The notes: a model not told the origin generated them from the letters alone. Positions 16,287-25,520 are shown, counted from the first letter of the stretch. The stretch: 31,088 nucleotides of DNA from UMGS1387 sp045539625 (GCA_045539625.1 JAZQFS010000104.1:1-31088); one strand, 5' to 3'. Program-made: numbers and translations.

Positions 16287-19200
16287 ATGAAATCCGCATC
16301 TTTAAAAAGAATGATTTTTGCCGTGTTAGTAACGCTTGTGCTGAGTACTGTGTGTTCGGCTCTTACATTGACACCGGGACTTAATGTGCTCACAGGAACG
16401 GAAAAACCCTTTGATTTTGAGGGCGACGTTTCCTCCGTTGTGTTCAGTAATGAAGCAACCGAGACGGAAAACGCCGTTGTGACTTATGCCACAAGTGCAA
16501 ACCCTTCAAATAAGGCAGCGGCACTGTCAAAGGCAAAGGCATATTTCTACTTTGAGGGTTTTCCCACCATCGAAAAGGAACGCCCCGTAAATTACAGCTT
16601 TGACTATGTATACGGAGGACAGCTGAGAGTTACCCTTAACGGAGATACAACAGGCACATATGCTCTTTTGTATAAATACATTAATGGCGGAAAAACCGAT
16701 AAGTGGGCAAGCACACCCTTTACCTCCAACGGCAGAAAAAGTGCCGACGGACTTACTACCACAAGCGACTTGAAGTTTCAGGGCGGAGAGGATATAACAA
16801 GCCTTTATTTTATGAATTATTCGGGCTCTGCCGCAACCTCGTATTTTGATAACATTTCCATCGTTCCCGCCTATAAGCTGTCCTTTGACCTTAACGGCGG
16901 CGTGGGTAATGCCGAGGACGTTTATACCTTCGATAAAAGCTACAGTACCTTCCCCGATAAAACAGCAGTTGCAAGAGCAGGACATACCCTGCTTGGCTGG
17001 GCACTTTCTCCTGACAGCACGCAAACCGTGTCGTCAGTTACCTTTACTGCGGGACAGGACGCAACTCTTTATGCCGTATGGCAGGAAAATGCCGACGATA
17101 CAACAAAGCTTGTTGAGCTTTATGACGGCGAGGAGCTTGTAACATTCTACTACGTAACAAAGGGTAAAAACAGAACCTTGCCTGATAATACCATTGTTGA
17201 CGGCAAACGACTTTACGGTTGGTTAAGTGATGACGGAAAAACCCTTCACGGCTATAATATTCTGTCCGTCGATGAGGATATGAAGCTTTATGCACAGTAT
17301 CACGAGGACGTGACAAAGCCGGGCATAAATGTATTCGGCGACGGAAGCTTTGAAACGGAAAGCTTTCAGATAAGACCGTCAAACGGATATGTAAAGACAG
17401 TAAAGCTTGATGACGGTAACAGCGTTCTTGCGTATACACGAGGCTCAGGCTACGCATCAATCCAGCACAGAGTAATATGGGATTATGGCAGAAAATATAA
17501 GGTTTCCTATAAATTCAAGGCTGATTATAAGGCAGGCATCAATAATAACGCCGTGTTCTCGGAAATAAAGCAGAACGAAGACGGCACAACAAGTGAAAGC
17601 TTTGACCATCTTTTCGGACAGAGCACAGCAAATGCCGATAGCTGGTATACCTATTCGGGAACATATACCTTCAATTATGAAGACTATACCGTGGGCGAAA
17701 AGGACGCAATAAGCTTTTACTATAACCCCGACTCGGATAATAAGGGAAGAACAATTTATTACGATGACCTTGAATTTGTGCCTTACTATAAGGTGACATA
17801 TGTTGCCGAGGGGGCAAGCGGAGTACCTGAAGCGGAGTATTTTCTTGCCGATAAGTATACCGTTTCCGATAAAGAGCCCTCAAAGTCAGGATGTATTTTT
17901 GCAGGCTGGTCACTTTCACCTGACAGCGTAAAAACGGTAACCGAGGTTGTACCCACAAAGGGCGAGGATATAACCCTTTACGCCGTGTTTGAAAGTATAA
18001 CTCAGAAGGAAGCAATAGCCTATACCTTCAAAAGCACATACCCCGGTATTGCCAACGGTACAATTACCGTAAAGTGCCCCGAGGAAATAGCAGCTTATAC
18101 CGATATCGAGGTGTACCTTGCCGACGATGACGGCATAATGACACAGTATACACCCTTTGCTACAATGACGGTTGAAGAGGGAACTGCTGTGTATAACGTA
18201 ACGGGAAACAGAGGCTTTCCCATAGGTGCAACACGCCTTGCCTTTGTGTTCTCGGCAGAGGGAGCGGAAAAGTTGACCTATTGGTACACAATACCCGAGG
18301 CACACCGATTTGACGGTAATGACAGAAGCCTTAAGCTTAAATTCTGGGCGACAAGCGACCTTCACCTCAGCGGAAGCAACTATAACAGCGACTACTGGCC
18401 TGAGATGACAAAAAACCGCAATAATGCAATGGAGGATATTTTTGCATCCGATGCCGACCTTGCCTTTATCAACGGCGACGTTGTAAACTACGGTCATAGC
18501 CGTTTTCCCGAGCTTCTGACATCTTACCTTAATGACAGAATAAATAACGACAGCTATAACGTGTCAAAAATGCCCGTGTTCTTAACCAACGGTAACCACG
18601 AGTATATGAATAATGACTCGTCATTGCCAAGCACCAACGGCGGCTTTGACTTTGATCCCATACAGGGCGTAATTATGGGACAGCTTGACTATATTGCAAA
18701 GAATTATCCCGATATAAAAATCACTCACGACGGCGAAAGTATGTGGTATGCGGCGGATATCAAGGGAGTAAAGTTTATCTTCCTGTCTTCACCCGAGGAA
18801 AAGGCTTCGGGCGACAGCATGACATATACCGTAAGCGAAGGACAGCTTGAATTTCTTGATTATCAGCTTTATGAAAGCGAAGCGTCCAATAAAACGGCTG
18901 TAGTTGTAACCCACGTGCCCCTTGATAAGTATGTTCCCGCCGATACCGATACAGGCTATCAGGCAGGTATTTCCAATACATCGGCAGTTGAGCAGATTCT
19001 TGCAATGCACCCCAATACGCTTTTCTGTACGGGACATTCCCATTCCGATATCGGCGATGAGGACACCCATTTTGTTGTGACAGGGGATATGACAGAAAAG
19101 TTTACCCATCTCAATGACGGCTGTCTTGTGTGGATAGATCCTACAGACGGCGTTGGTGAAAACGGAACAGCTTATATCAAATCCTACTCAACGGGTATGT

Positions 19201-19820
19201 ATATTGAAATATATAATGACCTTATTGTTGTAAGGGGCAGAAAGTTCCTTGACGAAAGTAAATACTTCGGTCACGCCGTGTACCTTATTCCAACACAGGA
19301 CAGAGACAGGGACGTTGTAAAGGCGGAAATTTCAAAGGATTTTGTTTACGGCAATGAGACCTTTGACGCAGTAGTGGGGGACGAAGAAGAATATACCTAT
19401 AGCTGGATTATTGACGGTGCGGTTGTGGGAACGGAAAAAACGCTCACACTCACAGAAAACGCCGATTATGAAGGCAAATACCTCTACCTTCGTGCAACCG
19501 ATAAGGACGGCTATTATGTGACAACAAAATCGGCATATCCTTATATGACGGTAAAAGAGATTGACGCAGGACAAAAGTGCGAAAATCCCAAAACTGTGTT
19601 TGTTCCTTTTGGTGAGGATTACAGCGGAAAGTACGTAACCGTTGCCGTGTACGATGGCAATGATACGCTTTGTGCATTGAAATTTGTAACCGACAGCACA
19701 AAGCTTTTGAAAATAAATATAAACCCCGCACTTGATGCTAAAACAGTAAAGGTGATGGTGCTTGATAACCTTTCAAGCCTTGTGCCTGTGTGTGAGAATA
19801 AAACAATAGCGGTTGATTAA
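16287..19820 (+). CDS. Large secreted calcineurin-like phosphoesterase with InlB-type repeats
   Basis: A 1177-residue exported protein. It has a signal peptide (1-25, VCSA cleavage region), a beta-rich module (about 30-195), an InlB B-type repeat (about 197-268, ending ATLYAVWQ), a diverged second repeat (275-338), a beta-sandwich resembling a carbohydrate-binding module (345-498), a third repeat (500-570, ending ITLYAVFE) and a linker. A metallophosphoesterase domain (685-935) follows with all expected ligands: TSDLH (Asp691, His693), GD (731), GNHE (770-771), THVP (876) and GHSHSD (917-919). An Ig-like domain and a short beta-domain end the chain. There is no LPXTG motif or membrane anchor, so it is secreted or held by binding modules. 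GAGGTG precedes the ATG. Target phosphoester unknown, perhaps phosphorylated glycans. Confidence 0.87.
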   Translation: MKSASLKRMIFAVLVTLVLSTVCSALTLTPGLNVLTGTEKPFDFEGDVSSVVFSNEATETENAVVTYATSANPSNKAAALSKAKAYFYFEGFPTIEKERPVNYSFDYVYGGQLRVTLNGDTTGTYALLYKYINGGKTDKWASTPFTSNGRKSADGLTTTSDLKFQGGEDITSLYFMNYSGSAATSYFDNISIVPAYKLSFDLNGGVGNAEDVYTFDKSYSTFPDKTAVARAGHTLLGWALSPDSTQTVSSVTFTAGQDATLYAVWQENADDTTKLVELYDGEELVTFYYVTKGKNRTLPDNTIVDGKRLYGWLSDDGKTLHGYNILSVDEDMKLYAQYHEDVTKPGINVFGDGSFETESFQIRPSNGYVKTVKLDDGNSVLAYTRGSGYASIQHRVIWDYGRKYKVSYKFKADYKAGINNNAVFSEIKQNEDGTTSESFDHLFGQSTANADSWYTYSGTYTFNYEDYTVGEKDAISFYYNPDSDNKGRTIYYDDLEFVPYYKVTYVAEGASGVPEAEYFLADKYTVSDKEPSKSGCIFAGWSLSPDSVKTVTEVVPTKGEDITLYAVFESITQKEAIAYTFKSTYPGIANGTITVKCPEEIAAYTDIEVYLADDDGIMTQYTPFATMTVEEGTAVYNVTGNRGFPIGATRLAFVFSAEGAEKLTYWYTIPEAHRFDGNDRSLKLKFWATSDLHLSGSNYNSDYWPEMTKNRNNAMEDIFASDADLAFINGDVVNYGHSRFPELLTSYLNDRINNDSYNVSKMPVFLTNGNHEYMNNDSSLPSTNGGFDFDPIQGVIMGQLDYIAKNYPDIKITHDGESMWYAADIKGVKFIFLSSPEEKASGDSMTYTVSEGQLEFLDYQLYESEASNKTAVVVTHVPLDKYVPADTDTGYQAGISNTSAVEQILAMHPNTLFCTGHSHSDIGDEDTHFVVTGDMTEKFTHLNDGCLVWIDPTDGVGENGTAYIKSYSTGMYIEIYNDLIVVRGRKFLDESKYFGHAVYLIPTQDRDRDVVKAEISKDFVYGNETFDAVVGDEEEYTYSWIIDGAVVGTEKTLTLTENADYEGKYLYLRATDKDGYYVTTKSAYPYMTVKEIDAGQKCENPKTVFVPFGEDYSGKYVTVAVYDGNDTLCALKFVTDSTKLLKININPALDAKTVKVMVLDNLSSLVPVCENKTIAVD

Positions 19821-19840
19821 TCTGACAATTGCATATAAAA

Positions 19841-19883
19841 ACGGAGCTTGTAACGGTTGTTGCCGCAAGCTCCGTGTTTTGTT
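19841..19883. terminator. Terminator between convergent genes
   Basis: ACGGAGCTTG / CAAGCTCCGT stem (19841-19850 with 19866-19875) around a 15-base loop, followed by GTTTTGTT. It lies between the secreted phosphoesterase and the MBL hydrolase genes. The A-run upstream allows weaker use on the minus strand. Confidence 0.78.
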
Positions 19884-19914
19884 ATGAGATTATAGCCTGT
19901 TATGTGATTATAAT

Positions 19915-20799
19915 TTATGGCAAAAGACTTTTCCATAACATCATGCTGTTACTTATTTCAAAGGAAATCTCGCCCTTGTCGCACAGCCACGAAAGATAGG
20001 AACGCACCGTGCTTCCAACAAGCGCGTACTGCTCGGCTGTCATGGTAAGACCGTAGATATCAAACAGCTTACATAAAAGCTTTTCAAAGCACATTGCTTC
20101 TTTGAGAAGCTCTTTTATTTTGTCTGCAATTTCGTATACCACACTTCGGTTGAGCTGACATAAAGCGCTTAAACTTTCGCAGGGCGCAGCGTGGGACGGG
20201 ACGAAAAGAGAACAGCACATTTCTTCAAGCATATCAAGGGTTTCAAGATACTTTGCAACGTCATAAATAAATGAAATTCTGTACTTTTCAAGAGTCGTAT
20301 CGCTGCTTACACTGTCTGCTGCAAAAAAAGTACCGTCAGGCGTCTTTATTCCCACCATGTCAAAAGAGTGACCGTAAAGAGGGATTATTTCAAGCTCCTT
20401 GGGAAAATCGGGGTGGGAAAAATCCACAGCCTCGCTTTGTGAGGCAAGTAAAAACTTGTGCCTTAAACCTCCGTGGGGATAACCGCCGTAAAGGAATGAC
20501 GGCTCAAGAACGGGGTATTCTGTAAATGCCTTTTCAATGCCTCCCGAAAAAACACGGCAGCCTGTCTGCTTTTGAAGGTAAGAATTGCCACCAATGTGGT
20601 CGGCGTGGGAATGGGTGTTGATTATTCCCTTTAAGCTCCAGCCCTGTTCACCAAGGATTTTAAGCACCTTTTTGCCTGCGTCCTTGTCGTTTCCGCTGTC
20701 GATAAGATAGGCATCACGGTTGTCTTTTACATATATTCCGATTTTGGCAGGGCAGTTGATATAGTAACTGCAAGAGCCTGCCTGATTTAACTCATACAT
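19915..20799 (-). CDS. Metallo-beta-lactamase-fold hydrolase
   Basis: A 294-residue soluble metal-dependent hydrolase. The zinc signature THSHADHIGG (His63, His65, Asp67, His68) is complete, with further ligands likely in GHSFDMVG and FAADSVSSD. A C-terminal helical extension of about 80 residues ends in a small winged-helix-like segment, as in other MBL proteins of this type. The chosen ATG at 20799 has GAGG 8 bases upstream; a TTG six codons earlier is less likely. It is the last gene of the minus-strand operon after galM and the aldo/keto reductase. Possible substrates are thioesters (glyoxalase II-like), lactones or phosphodiesters; none can be singled out. Confidence 0.86.
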   Translation of the reverse strand: MYELNQAGSCSYYINCPAKIGIYVKDNRDAYLIDSGNDKDAGKKVLKILGEQGWSLKGIINTHSHADHIGGNSYLQKQTGCRVFSGGIEKAFTEYPVLEPSFLYGGYPHGGLRHKFLLASQSEAVDFSHPDFPKELEIIPLYGHSFDMVGIKTPDGTFFAADSVSSDTTLEKYRISFIYDVAKYLETLDMLEEMCCSLFVPSHAAPCESLSALCQLNRSVVYEIADKIKELLKEAMCFEKLLCKLFDIYGLTMTAEQYALVGSTVRSYLSWLCDKGEISFEISNSMMLWKSLLP

Positions 20800-20845
20800 C
20801 GCTTTGTCCTCACTCAATTGTCGGATTTGGTTTTTGGTATATACT

Positions 20846-21841
20846 TTAGCCTAAAGCTATCTCATCAATTTCCTTAAGCTCCTCGTCACAAAAGCTTGTA
20901 TTGCCCAGCATTTTAAGGTTGTCAAGAATCTGACTGCATTTTGATGCACCAATAAGCACGCTTGTAACGGCAGGCTTTGAATAAACCCACGCCAGCGCCA
21001 TCTGTGCAAGTGACTGACCTCTCTTTTTAGCAATTTCGTTGAGCTTTGAAATTTTGATAAGAGTTGCTTCGCTTACCGAGCTTTCCTTTAAAAATCTGCC
21101 GTCGGTTTTAATTCTGCTGTCGTCGGGAATACCCTTTAAATACCTGTCGGTAAGCAGTCCCTGTGCAAGCGGGCTGAAAATAATCATACCCTTTTTCTCG
21201 GCGAGGGCTGTGTCAAGAATACCGTTCTTCTCGGCATTTCTGTCAAAAATTGAGTACCTGTTCTGATTGATGATAAAGGGACATCTCATTTCACGGAGAA
21301 TGTCAGACGCCTTTTTCATGGTTTCACCGTCATAATTTGAAAGACCTGCATAAAGAGCCTTTCCGCTTTTTACCGCCGTGTCAAGTGCACCCATGGTTTC
21401 TTCAAGAGGTGTGTCGGGGTCCATACGGTGGTGATAGAAAATGTCAACGTAATCAAGCCCCAGACGCTTAAGACTTGCATCAAGGCTCGACAGAAGATAC
21501 TTTCTGCTTCCAAAGTCGCCGTAAGGACCTTCCCACATATAATAGCCCGCCTTGGTGCTGATAACCATCTGGTCACGGTAAGAGCTCATATGCTCACGAA
21601 GAATTTTACCGAAGTTTTTTTCGGCACTGCCTGCTTCGGGACCGTAGTTGTTGGCAATGTCAAAGTGGGTAATACCGTTGTCAAAGGCGGTAAAGCACAT
21701 ATTTTTCATAGTCTCAAAACAGCCCGTGTCGCCGAAATTGTGCCATAGTCCAAGGGACACCGCAGGAAGCTTGAGACCGCTTTCTCCGCACTTGTTGTAA
21801 ACTGCGTTTTCGTATCTTTTTTCATTTGCAATATAGCTCAT
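20846..21841 (-). CDS. Aldo/keto reductase, YghZ/KvBeta-like
   Basis: An NADPH-dependent reductase of 331 residues with the AKR tetrad: Asp61 and Tyr66 (FDIANNYG), Lys97 (STKAGYY) and His138 (YHHRMD). It also has the cofactor region SPLAQGLLTDRYL and a C-terminal ALAWV...VLIGAS motif. The look is that of the YghZ/AKR14 group, which reduces L-glyceraldehyde-3-phosphate and methylglyoxal. It has GAGG before the ATG and sits 46 bases ahead of the MBL gene, 63 bases after galM. In this context it may reduce a reactive sugar aldehyde, for example methylglyoxal, with the MBL protein acting on a product; that link is speculative. Confidence 0.88.
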   Translation of the reverse strand: MSYIANEKRYENAVYNKCGESGLKLPAVSLGLWHNFGDTGCFETMKNMCFTAFDNGITHFDIANNYGPEAGSAEKNFGKILREHMSSYRDQMVISTKAGYYMWEGPYGDFGSRKYLLSSLDASLKRLGLDYVDIFYHHRMDPDTPLEETMGALDTAVKSGKALYAGLSNYDGETMKKASDILREMRCPFIINQNRYSIFDRNAEKNGILDTALAEKKGMIIFSPLAQGLLTDRYLKGIPDDSRIKTDGRFLKESSVSEATLIKISKLNEIAKKRGQSLAQMALAWVYSKPAVTSVLIGASKCSQILDNLKMLGNTSFCDEELKEIDEIALG

Positions 21842-21904
21842 ACCAAAACCTCGCTTTCACTTTTATTGTTGCCGTTTCGGCAAAACATTATTACGGTAAT
21901 TTGG

Positions 21905-22930
21905 TTAAATAAACTTGTATGCGGTTACAGTCTCGTACTTTTCGCCCTTTTTGAGGATTGAAGTGGGGAAGTGGGAGAATTTCAGATTGTTGGGGAATAC
22001 CTGTGTTTCAAAGCATACACCGCCGTGAATGGGGTAGAGTGCACCGTCCTTGCACACACGTCCCTGCTCAATTACGTTGCCTGCATAAATCTGAACACCG
22101 GGAAGGTCGGTGTACATTTCCATAGCGATGCCTGTCACGTCGCCCTTCAGCTCGCCGAATTTTCTGTAGCCTTTTCCGTTCAGTACAAAGTTGTGGTCAA
22201 AGCCGCCGAAGAGCTTAATTTGTTCGTGGTCGGAGGCAAATCTTTCGCCCATAGTCTCATCTGTTGAAAAATCAAAGGGTGTGCCCTTGACACTGAGAAT
22301 TTCACCTGTAGGCATACATTCGTCGTTGTTGGGGGTGTAGAAGTCGCAGTCAAGCCATAACTTGTGACCGTCAACGGTGCCGCTGTTATGCCCGTTAAGG
22401 TTGAAGTATGCGTGGTTTGTCATGTTGAGAACGGTGTCGGCATCGCTTTCGCCGAGGTAGTGGATAACAAGAGCGTTGTCCTGTGTAAGAGTGTAGGTTA
22501 CCTTGATGTCAACATTTCCGGGGAAGCCTTCTTCCATATCTTCGCTTTTTGTTGTGAGAATAAGCTTTGGCTCGTCGCCGTCAACCGTTTCTGCGTCCCA
22601 TACCTTTTTGTCAAAGCCAACCTTGCCGCCGTGAAGATTGTTTCTGCCGTTGTTGGCGTACAGCTTGTATGTCTTGCCGTTAAGGGTAAATTGGGAATTT
22701 TCTATTCTGTTGGAGTTTCTTCCGATAAGTGCTGCAAAGTAGCCTTCGTTGTTTTGGTATTCCTCAATGGAATCACGTCCCAGAACCACGTCAACACCCT
22801 TGTATATGAGCTTTCTGATAATACCGCCGTAGGTGAGAATTTCAGCCTGTGTGCCGTTTTTGTTTGACAGGGTGTAGGAGTAAACCTGCTTACCGTCTGT
22901 TGTTCCGAATAATGCTTTTGTAATTGACAT
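21905..22930 (-). CDS. galM: Aldose 1-epimerase (mutarotase)
   Basis: Interconverts alpha and beta anomers of aldoses such as galactose and glucose after glycoside cleavage. The 341-residue protein has the catalytic pair His173 (MTNHAYFNLNG) and Glu308 (CFETQVFPN), plus NNLHGG (His100) and the YAGN strand typical of GalM. Size is standard. CGGAGG gives a strong ribosome site before the ATG. It is the second gene of the minus-strand operon, behind the small phosphoesterase, and supports a role of the block in sugar use. Confidence 0.93.
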   Translation of the reverse strand: MSITKALFGTTDGKQVYSYTLSNKNGTQAEILTYGGIIRKLIYKGVDVVLGRDSIEEYQNNEGYFAALIGRNSNRIENSQFTLNGKTYKLYANNGRNNLHGGKVGFDKKVWDAETVDGDEPKLILTTKSEDMEEGFPGNVDIKVTYTLTQDNALVIHYLGESDADTVLNMTNHAYFNLNGHNSGTVDGHKLWLDCDFYTPNNDECMPTGEILSVKGTPFDFSTDETMGERFASDHEQIKLFGGFDHNFVLNGKGYRKFGELKGDVTGIAMEMYTDLPGVQIYAGNVIEQGRVCKDGALYPIHGGVCFETQVFPNNLKFSHFPTSILKKGEKYETVTAYKFI

Positions 22931-22981
22931 ATTATTTCCTCCGTTTTTATGTAGGTTGTTTTATTTTGTAAAGCTTTGGTT

Positions 22982-23773
22982 TCACACTCTGATGTACTCT
23001 GTGGAAATACCGCCGTCATTAAAATCCACGATGCGGTAGCCCCAGTTTTTTTCACGGTTGTGCCCCGAATTATAGGAAAAATCACCGCAGTAGAATACAG
23101 GCATATTTCTCCACTCATCGGGGAGCAATACCGAGTTATCTCTGTGTGTATGTCCCGTGAAGGCACACACAATTCGGCTGTTTTCAAATATTATCTCTCT
23201 AGCCTTGTCACTTTCCATTAATGGGATTATATCGTGGGCGCAAATAATGATTTTATTGTCGGGGTAATCCTTCAGCACTTGCTGTACAAGCTCAGCATTG
23301 ATTCCCGTATAAATGCCGTCGCTGTTTTCCTTTGGGTCAAGTCCGCCGCCAAAGGTATCAAGCATAATAAACACAAAATTGCCGTATACCACAACGTATT
23401 CTCTTGGATAGCCTGTAATTCTTTCCCAATCCTTGTGACCGTACTGCTCGTGATTACCGGGAATCATAAACATTTTACAGGGAAGCTTGTCAAAAAAGCG
23501 TTTCATAAAGTCATCAGTTCTGCTGACGGGCTTTTCCCATAAGTATGAGCCGCCTATTTCCCATTTCCAGAAATCAAGGGAATAATCTCCAAGGGACAAA
23601 AGTCCGTCGAATTTGCGTTTGTTATACTCTTCACCGAGCTTGGTGCACATCAGCTCCATTCTGTCGTAGGTAGGCATTTCGTGCCACTCAATATGACAGT
23701 TGTGAATGTCGGTTACTATTACGATTCTGTTTTGTTCTGAGTTTTCGATAACGTATTCTTTATATTTTTTCAT
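22982..23773 (-). CDS. Cytoplasmic calcineurin-like metallophosphoesterase
   Basis: A 263-residue phosphoesterase with all metal ligands of the family: TDIH (Asp22, His24), LGDYS (Asp63), GNHEQ (Asn107, His108), CAHD and GHTHRD. There is no signal peptide, so unlike the 1177-residue secreted relative nearby it acts in the cytoplasm. The ATG at 23773 was chosen because AAAGGAAAG lies just upstream; the ATG seven codons earlier lacks a ribosome site. It is first in the operon followed by galM, the aldo/keto reductase and the MBL hydrolase. A phosphorylated sugar, phosphodiester or nucleotide could be its substrate. Confidence 0.87.
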   Translation of the reverse strand: MKKYKEYVIENSEQNRIVIVTDIHNCHIEWHEMPTYDRMELMCTKLGEEYNKRKFDGLLSLGDYSLDFWKWEIGGSYLWEKPVSRTDDFMKRFFDKLPCKMFMIPGNHEQYGHKDWERITGYPREYVVVYGNFVFIMLDTFGGGLDPKENSDGIYTGINAELVQQVLKDYPDNKIIICAHDIIPLMESDKAREIIFENSRIVCAFTGHTHRDNSVLLPDEWRNMPVFYCGDFSYNSGHNREKNWGYRIVDFNDGGISTEYIRV

Positions 23774-23815
23774 ATTATACTTTCCTTTCGGCATTCTTTA
23801 TAATACTACATTAAG

Positions 23816-23844
23816 ATTATACCACACAAACAAATGCAATTCAA
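23816..23844 (-). promoter_or_regulatory. Sigma-A promoter of the minus-strand operon
   Basis: TTGAAT (23839-23844), a 17-base spacer ending TGTGG, then TATAAT (23816-23821), reading leftward into the phosphoesterase-galM-reductase-MBL operon. Confidence 0.75.
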
Positions 23845-23874
23845 CATTAAATCATATTTATTCCAAATTTCCTA

Positions 23875-23903
23875 TTGAAAAAACGCCGTGTCCGTGTTAC
23901 AAT
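23875..23903 (+). promoter_or_regulatory. Sigma-A promoter of the WbsX/GH99-like gene
   Basis: TTGAAA (23875-23880), a 17-base spacer and TACAAT (23898-23903), 41 bases before the start codon. It is divergent from the operon promoter at 23816-23844, with only 30 bases between the two -35 boxes, so the two could share control. Confidence 0.72.
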
Positions 23904-23944
23904 AAACAAAAACGCCTTCATAAACTTTGAAAGGATGATTAAAT

Positions 23945-25057
23945 ATGAAAAAGTACGACATCGCCGCTTACATCTGGCCTTCCTACACGGGAGACGAGCC
24001 CCGAAGCCGCATTTTCTGGCCTGAAGGCTACGGCGAATGGGAAACAGTGAAAAATTCCAAGTCCAAATGCGACAGACACGTATGGCCTCGCAAGCCCCTA
24101 TGGGGATATGTCAACGAAGCAGACCCCTTTGTTATGGAAATGGAAATTGAAGCGGCGGCGGCACACGGTGTAAATGTGTTCATCTATGACTGGTACTGGT
24201 ACGACAACCGTCCTTTTCTTGAGCAGTGCCTTGATAACGGCTATCTTAAAGCACGTAATAACGATAAGGTCAAGTTTTACATTATGTGGGCAAACCACCC
24301 TTGCTCCATGCTTTGGGACAGACGTCAGGCAGGACTTGACGTAAAGGTATGGGACGCAATAACCGATTTTGAGGTTTTCAAAACAATAGCCGACAGAATG
24401 GTAAATATGTATTTCACACACCCGTCTTACTATAAAATTGACGGCAAGCCCGTTTTCATGATTTACCTGATTCATAAGTTTATTCAGGATTTGGGCGGAG
24501 TGGAAAACGCAAAGAAGGCTATGGAATATATGAACAATGCCGCAATCAAGGCAGGTCTTCCCGGCATCCACTGGCAGGCGCATTATCTCAACAGTTTCAA
24601 AAAGGCAAGACCTGATGCAAGCTTTGACGGAACAACCATTGATATTCTTAAATATCTTGGTTTTGACAGCTCAACAATCTATCAGTTTGCGGCATCTGTG
24701 GACATGAACAGACCTTATCCCGATGTGCTCAAGGACGCAAAGATTATCTGGGACAGATTCAGCAGTGAGACGGATATTCCGTTCTTCCCACACGTTTCTC
24801 TCGGTTGGGACACAAATCCCAGATTCCCCGAATTTCTCGACCGTATCACCACCGACACAACTCCCGAAAACATCAAAAAGGCGTTTGTTGAGGTAAAGAA
24901 GTATGTTGATAACCACCCCGAGCTTCCCGTACCTCTTATCACCGTAAACAGCTGGAACGAATGGACAGAGTCAAGTTACCTCCAGCCCGACGATATCAAC
25001 GGCTACGGATATCTGAAGGCACTTAAGGAAGTTTTCGTTGACGGAATAGAAGAATAA
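23945..25057 (+). CDS. WbsX/GH99-like glycan-active protein
   Basis: A 370-residue soluble protein of the WbsX family (PF14307), which shares its barrel with GH99 endo-alpha-mannosidases. It has AAYIWPSYTGDEPRS at the start, VFIYDWYWYDNRPFLEQCLD near 75-95 and the closing NSWNEWTESSYLQPD with YGYLKAL. Members occur both in polysaccharide synthesis and in glycan breakdown loci; here the neighbours favour breakdown of a mannose-type glycan. There is no signal peptide. AAAGGATG precedes the ATG. It is single-gene, divergent from the phosphoesterase operon. Activity unproven. Confidence 0.84.
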   Translation: MKKYDIAAYIWPSYTGDEPRSRIFWPEGYGEWETVKNSKSKCDRHVWPRKPLWGYVNEADPFVMEMEIEAAAAHGVNVFIYDWYWYDNRPFLEQCLDNGYLKARNNDKVKFYIMWANHPCSMLWDRRQAGLDVKVWDAITDFEVFKTIADRMVNMYFTHPSYYKIDGKPVFMIYLIHKFIQDLGGVENAKKAMEYMNNAAIKAGLPGIHWQAHYLNSFKKARPDASFDGTTIDILKYLGFDSSTIYQFAASVDMNRPYPDVLKDAKIIWDRFSSETDIPFFPHVSLGWDTNPRFPEFLDRITTDTTPENIKKAFVEVKKYVDNHPELPVPLITVNSWNEWTESSYLQPDDINGYGYLKALKEVFVDGIEE

Positions 25058-25068
25058 ACTGAGAAAAA

Positions 25069-25097
25069 GAACACATTCCCCAAAAAAGAATGTGTTC
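25069..25097 (+). terminator. Hairpin after the WbsX-like gene
   Basis: GAACACATTC / GAATGTGTTC forms a perfect 10-bp stem just behind the stop codon. A U-run is missing (TCGAGCTT follows), so intrinsic termination would be weak; transcript end protection is an alternative. Confidence 0.5.
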
Positions 25098-25133
25098 TCG
25101 AGCTTGTCGCAAAACTATTGTGAAAGTTTAGGT

Positions 25134-25287
25134 CAAGCCTTTTCAAAGGCTTGCGGTTTCCAAAGGCAGAGCCTTGGTCGCCGTCCGCAGACGGCGAAAT
25201 TCCTTATGCTTCATAAAGCGCAGGAAAGGTGAATTTACCGTCCTTCAAAAGACGGTAAAGAGGAAAACCCTCGCCGGGGGTTTTCCT
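25134..25287. repeat. Array of five consecutive hairpins
   Basis: Back-to-back stem-loops at 25134-25153 (CAAGCCTT/AAGGCTTG), 25160-25177 (CCAAAGGC/GCCTTGG), 25178-25197 (TCGCCGTC/GACGGCGA), 25234-25259 (TTTACCGTC/GACGGTAAA) and 25261-25287 (AGGAAAACCC/GGGTTTTCCT). The third has the same TCGCC...GGCGA frame as the hairpin at 3322-3339. No open frame fits the region, which is part of a 587-base gene-free stretch before the integrase. Confidence 0.7.
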
Positions 25288-25323
25288 AAAACGTGAGATA
25301 AAACATACTATTTCAACAGGCTC

Positions 25324-25371
25324 AAAGCACATCTTCCGATGTGCTTTTCCCGGCGCAGAAGGAGAGATTTG
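25324..25371 (-). repeat. tRNA 3'-end plus terminator repeat, copy A
   Basis: A 48-base unit matching 25521-25568 at 47 positions. Read on the minus strand it is a tRNA acceptor/T-arm-like end (CTCTCCTTCTGCGCC) followed by a terminator hairpin AAAGCACATC-TTCC-GATGTGCTTT. Beyond the unit the sequences diverge, so this copy has no tRNA body. Confidence 0.65.
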
Positions 25372-25520
25372 GTCTCCGACCACCTCAGATTCATAGTCGC
25401 ACTGCTCCGCTCTCGCATTGCTCCTTGAATCTTCACTCGCTTTTGCTCGCTGTTTCTGCCACCGGCAGCGCTCGCAACGCTCCCTCTCTCGCCTCGGCGC
25501 TCGAGTTCAATACAAAGCAA

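Noticed and set aside
16287..19820. Sortase-anchored surface protein
   Set aside because: No LPXTG-like motif, hydrophobic tail or basic end at the C-terminus despite the InlB-type repeats.
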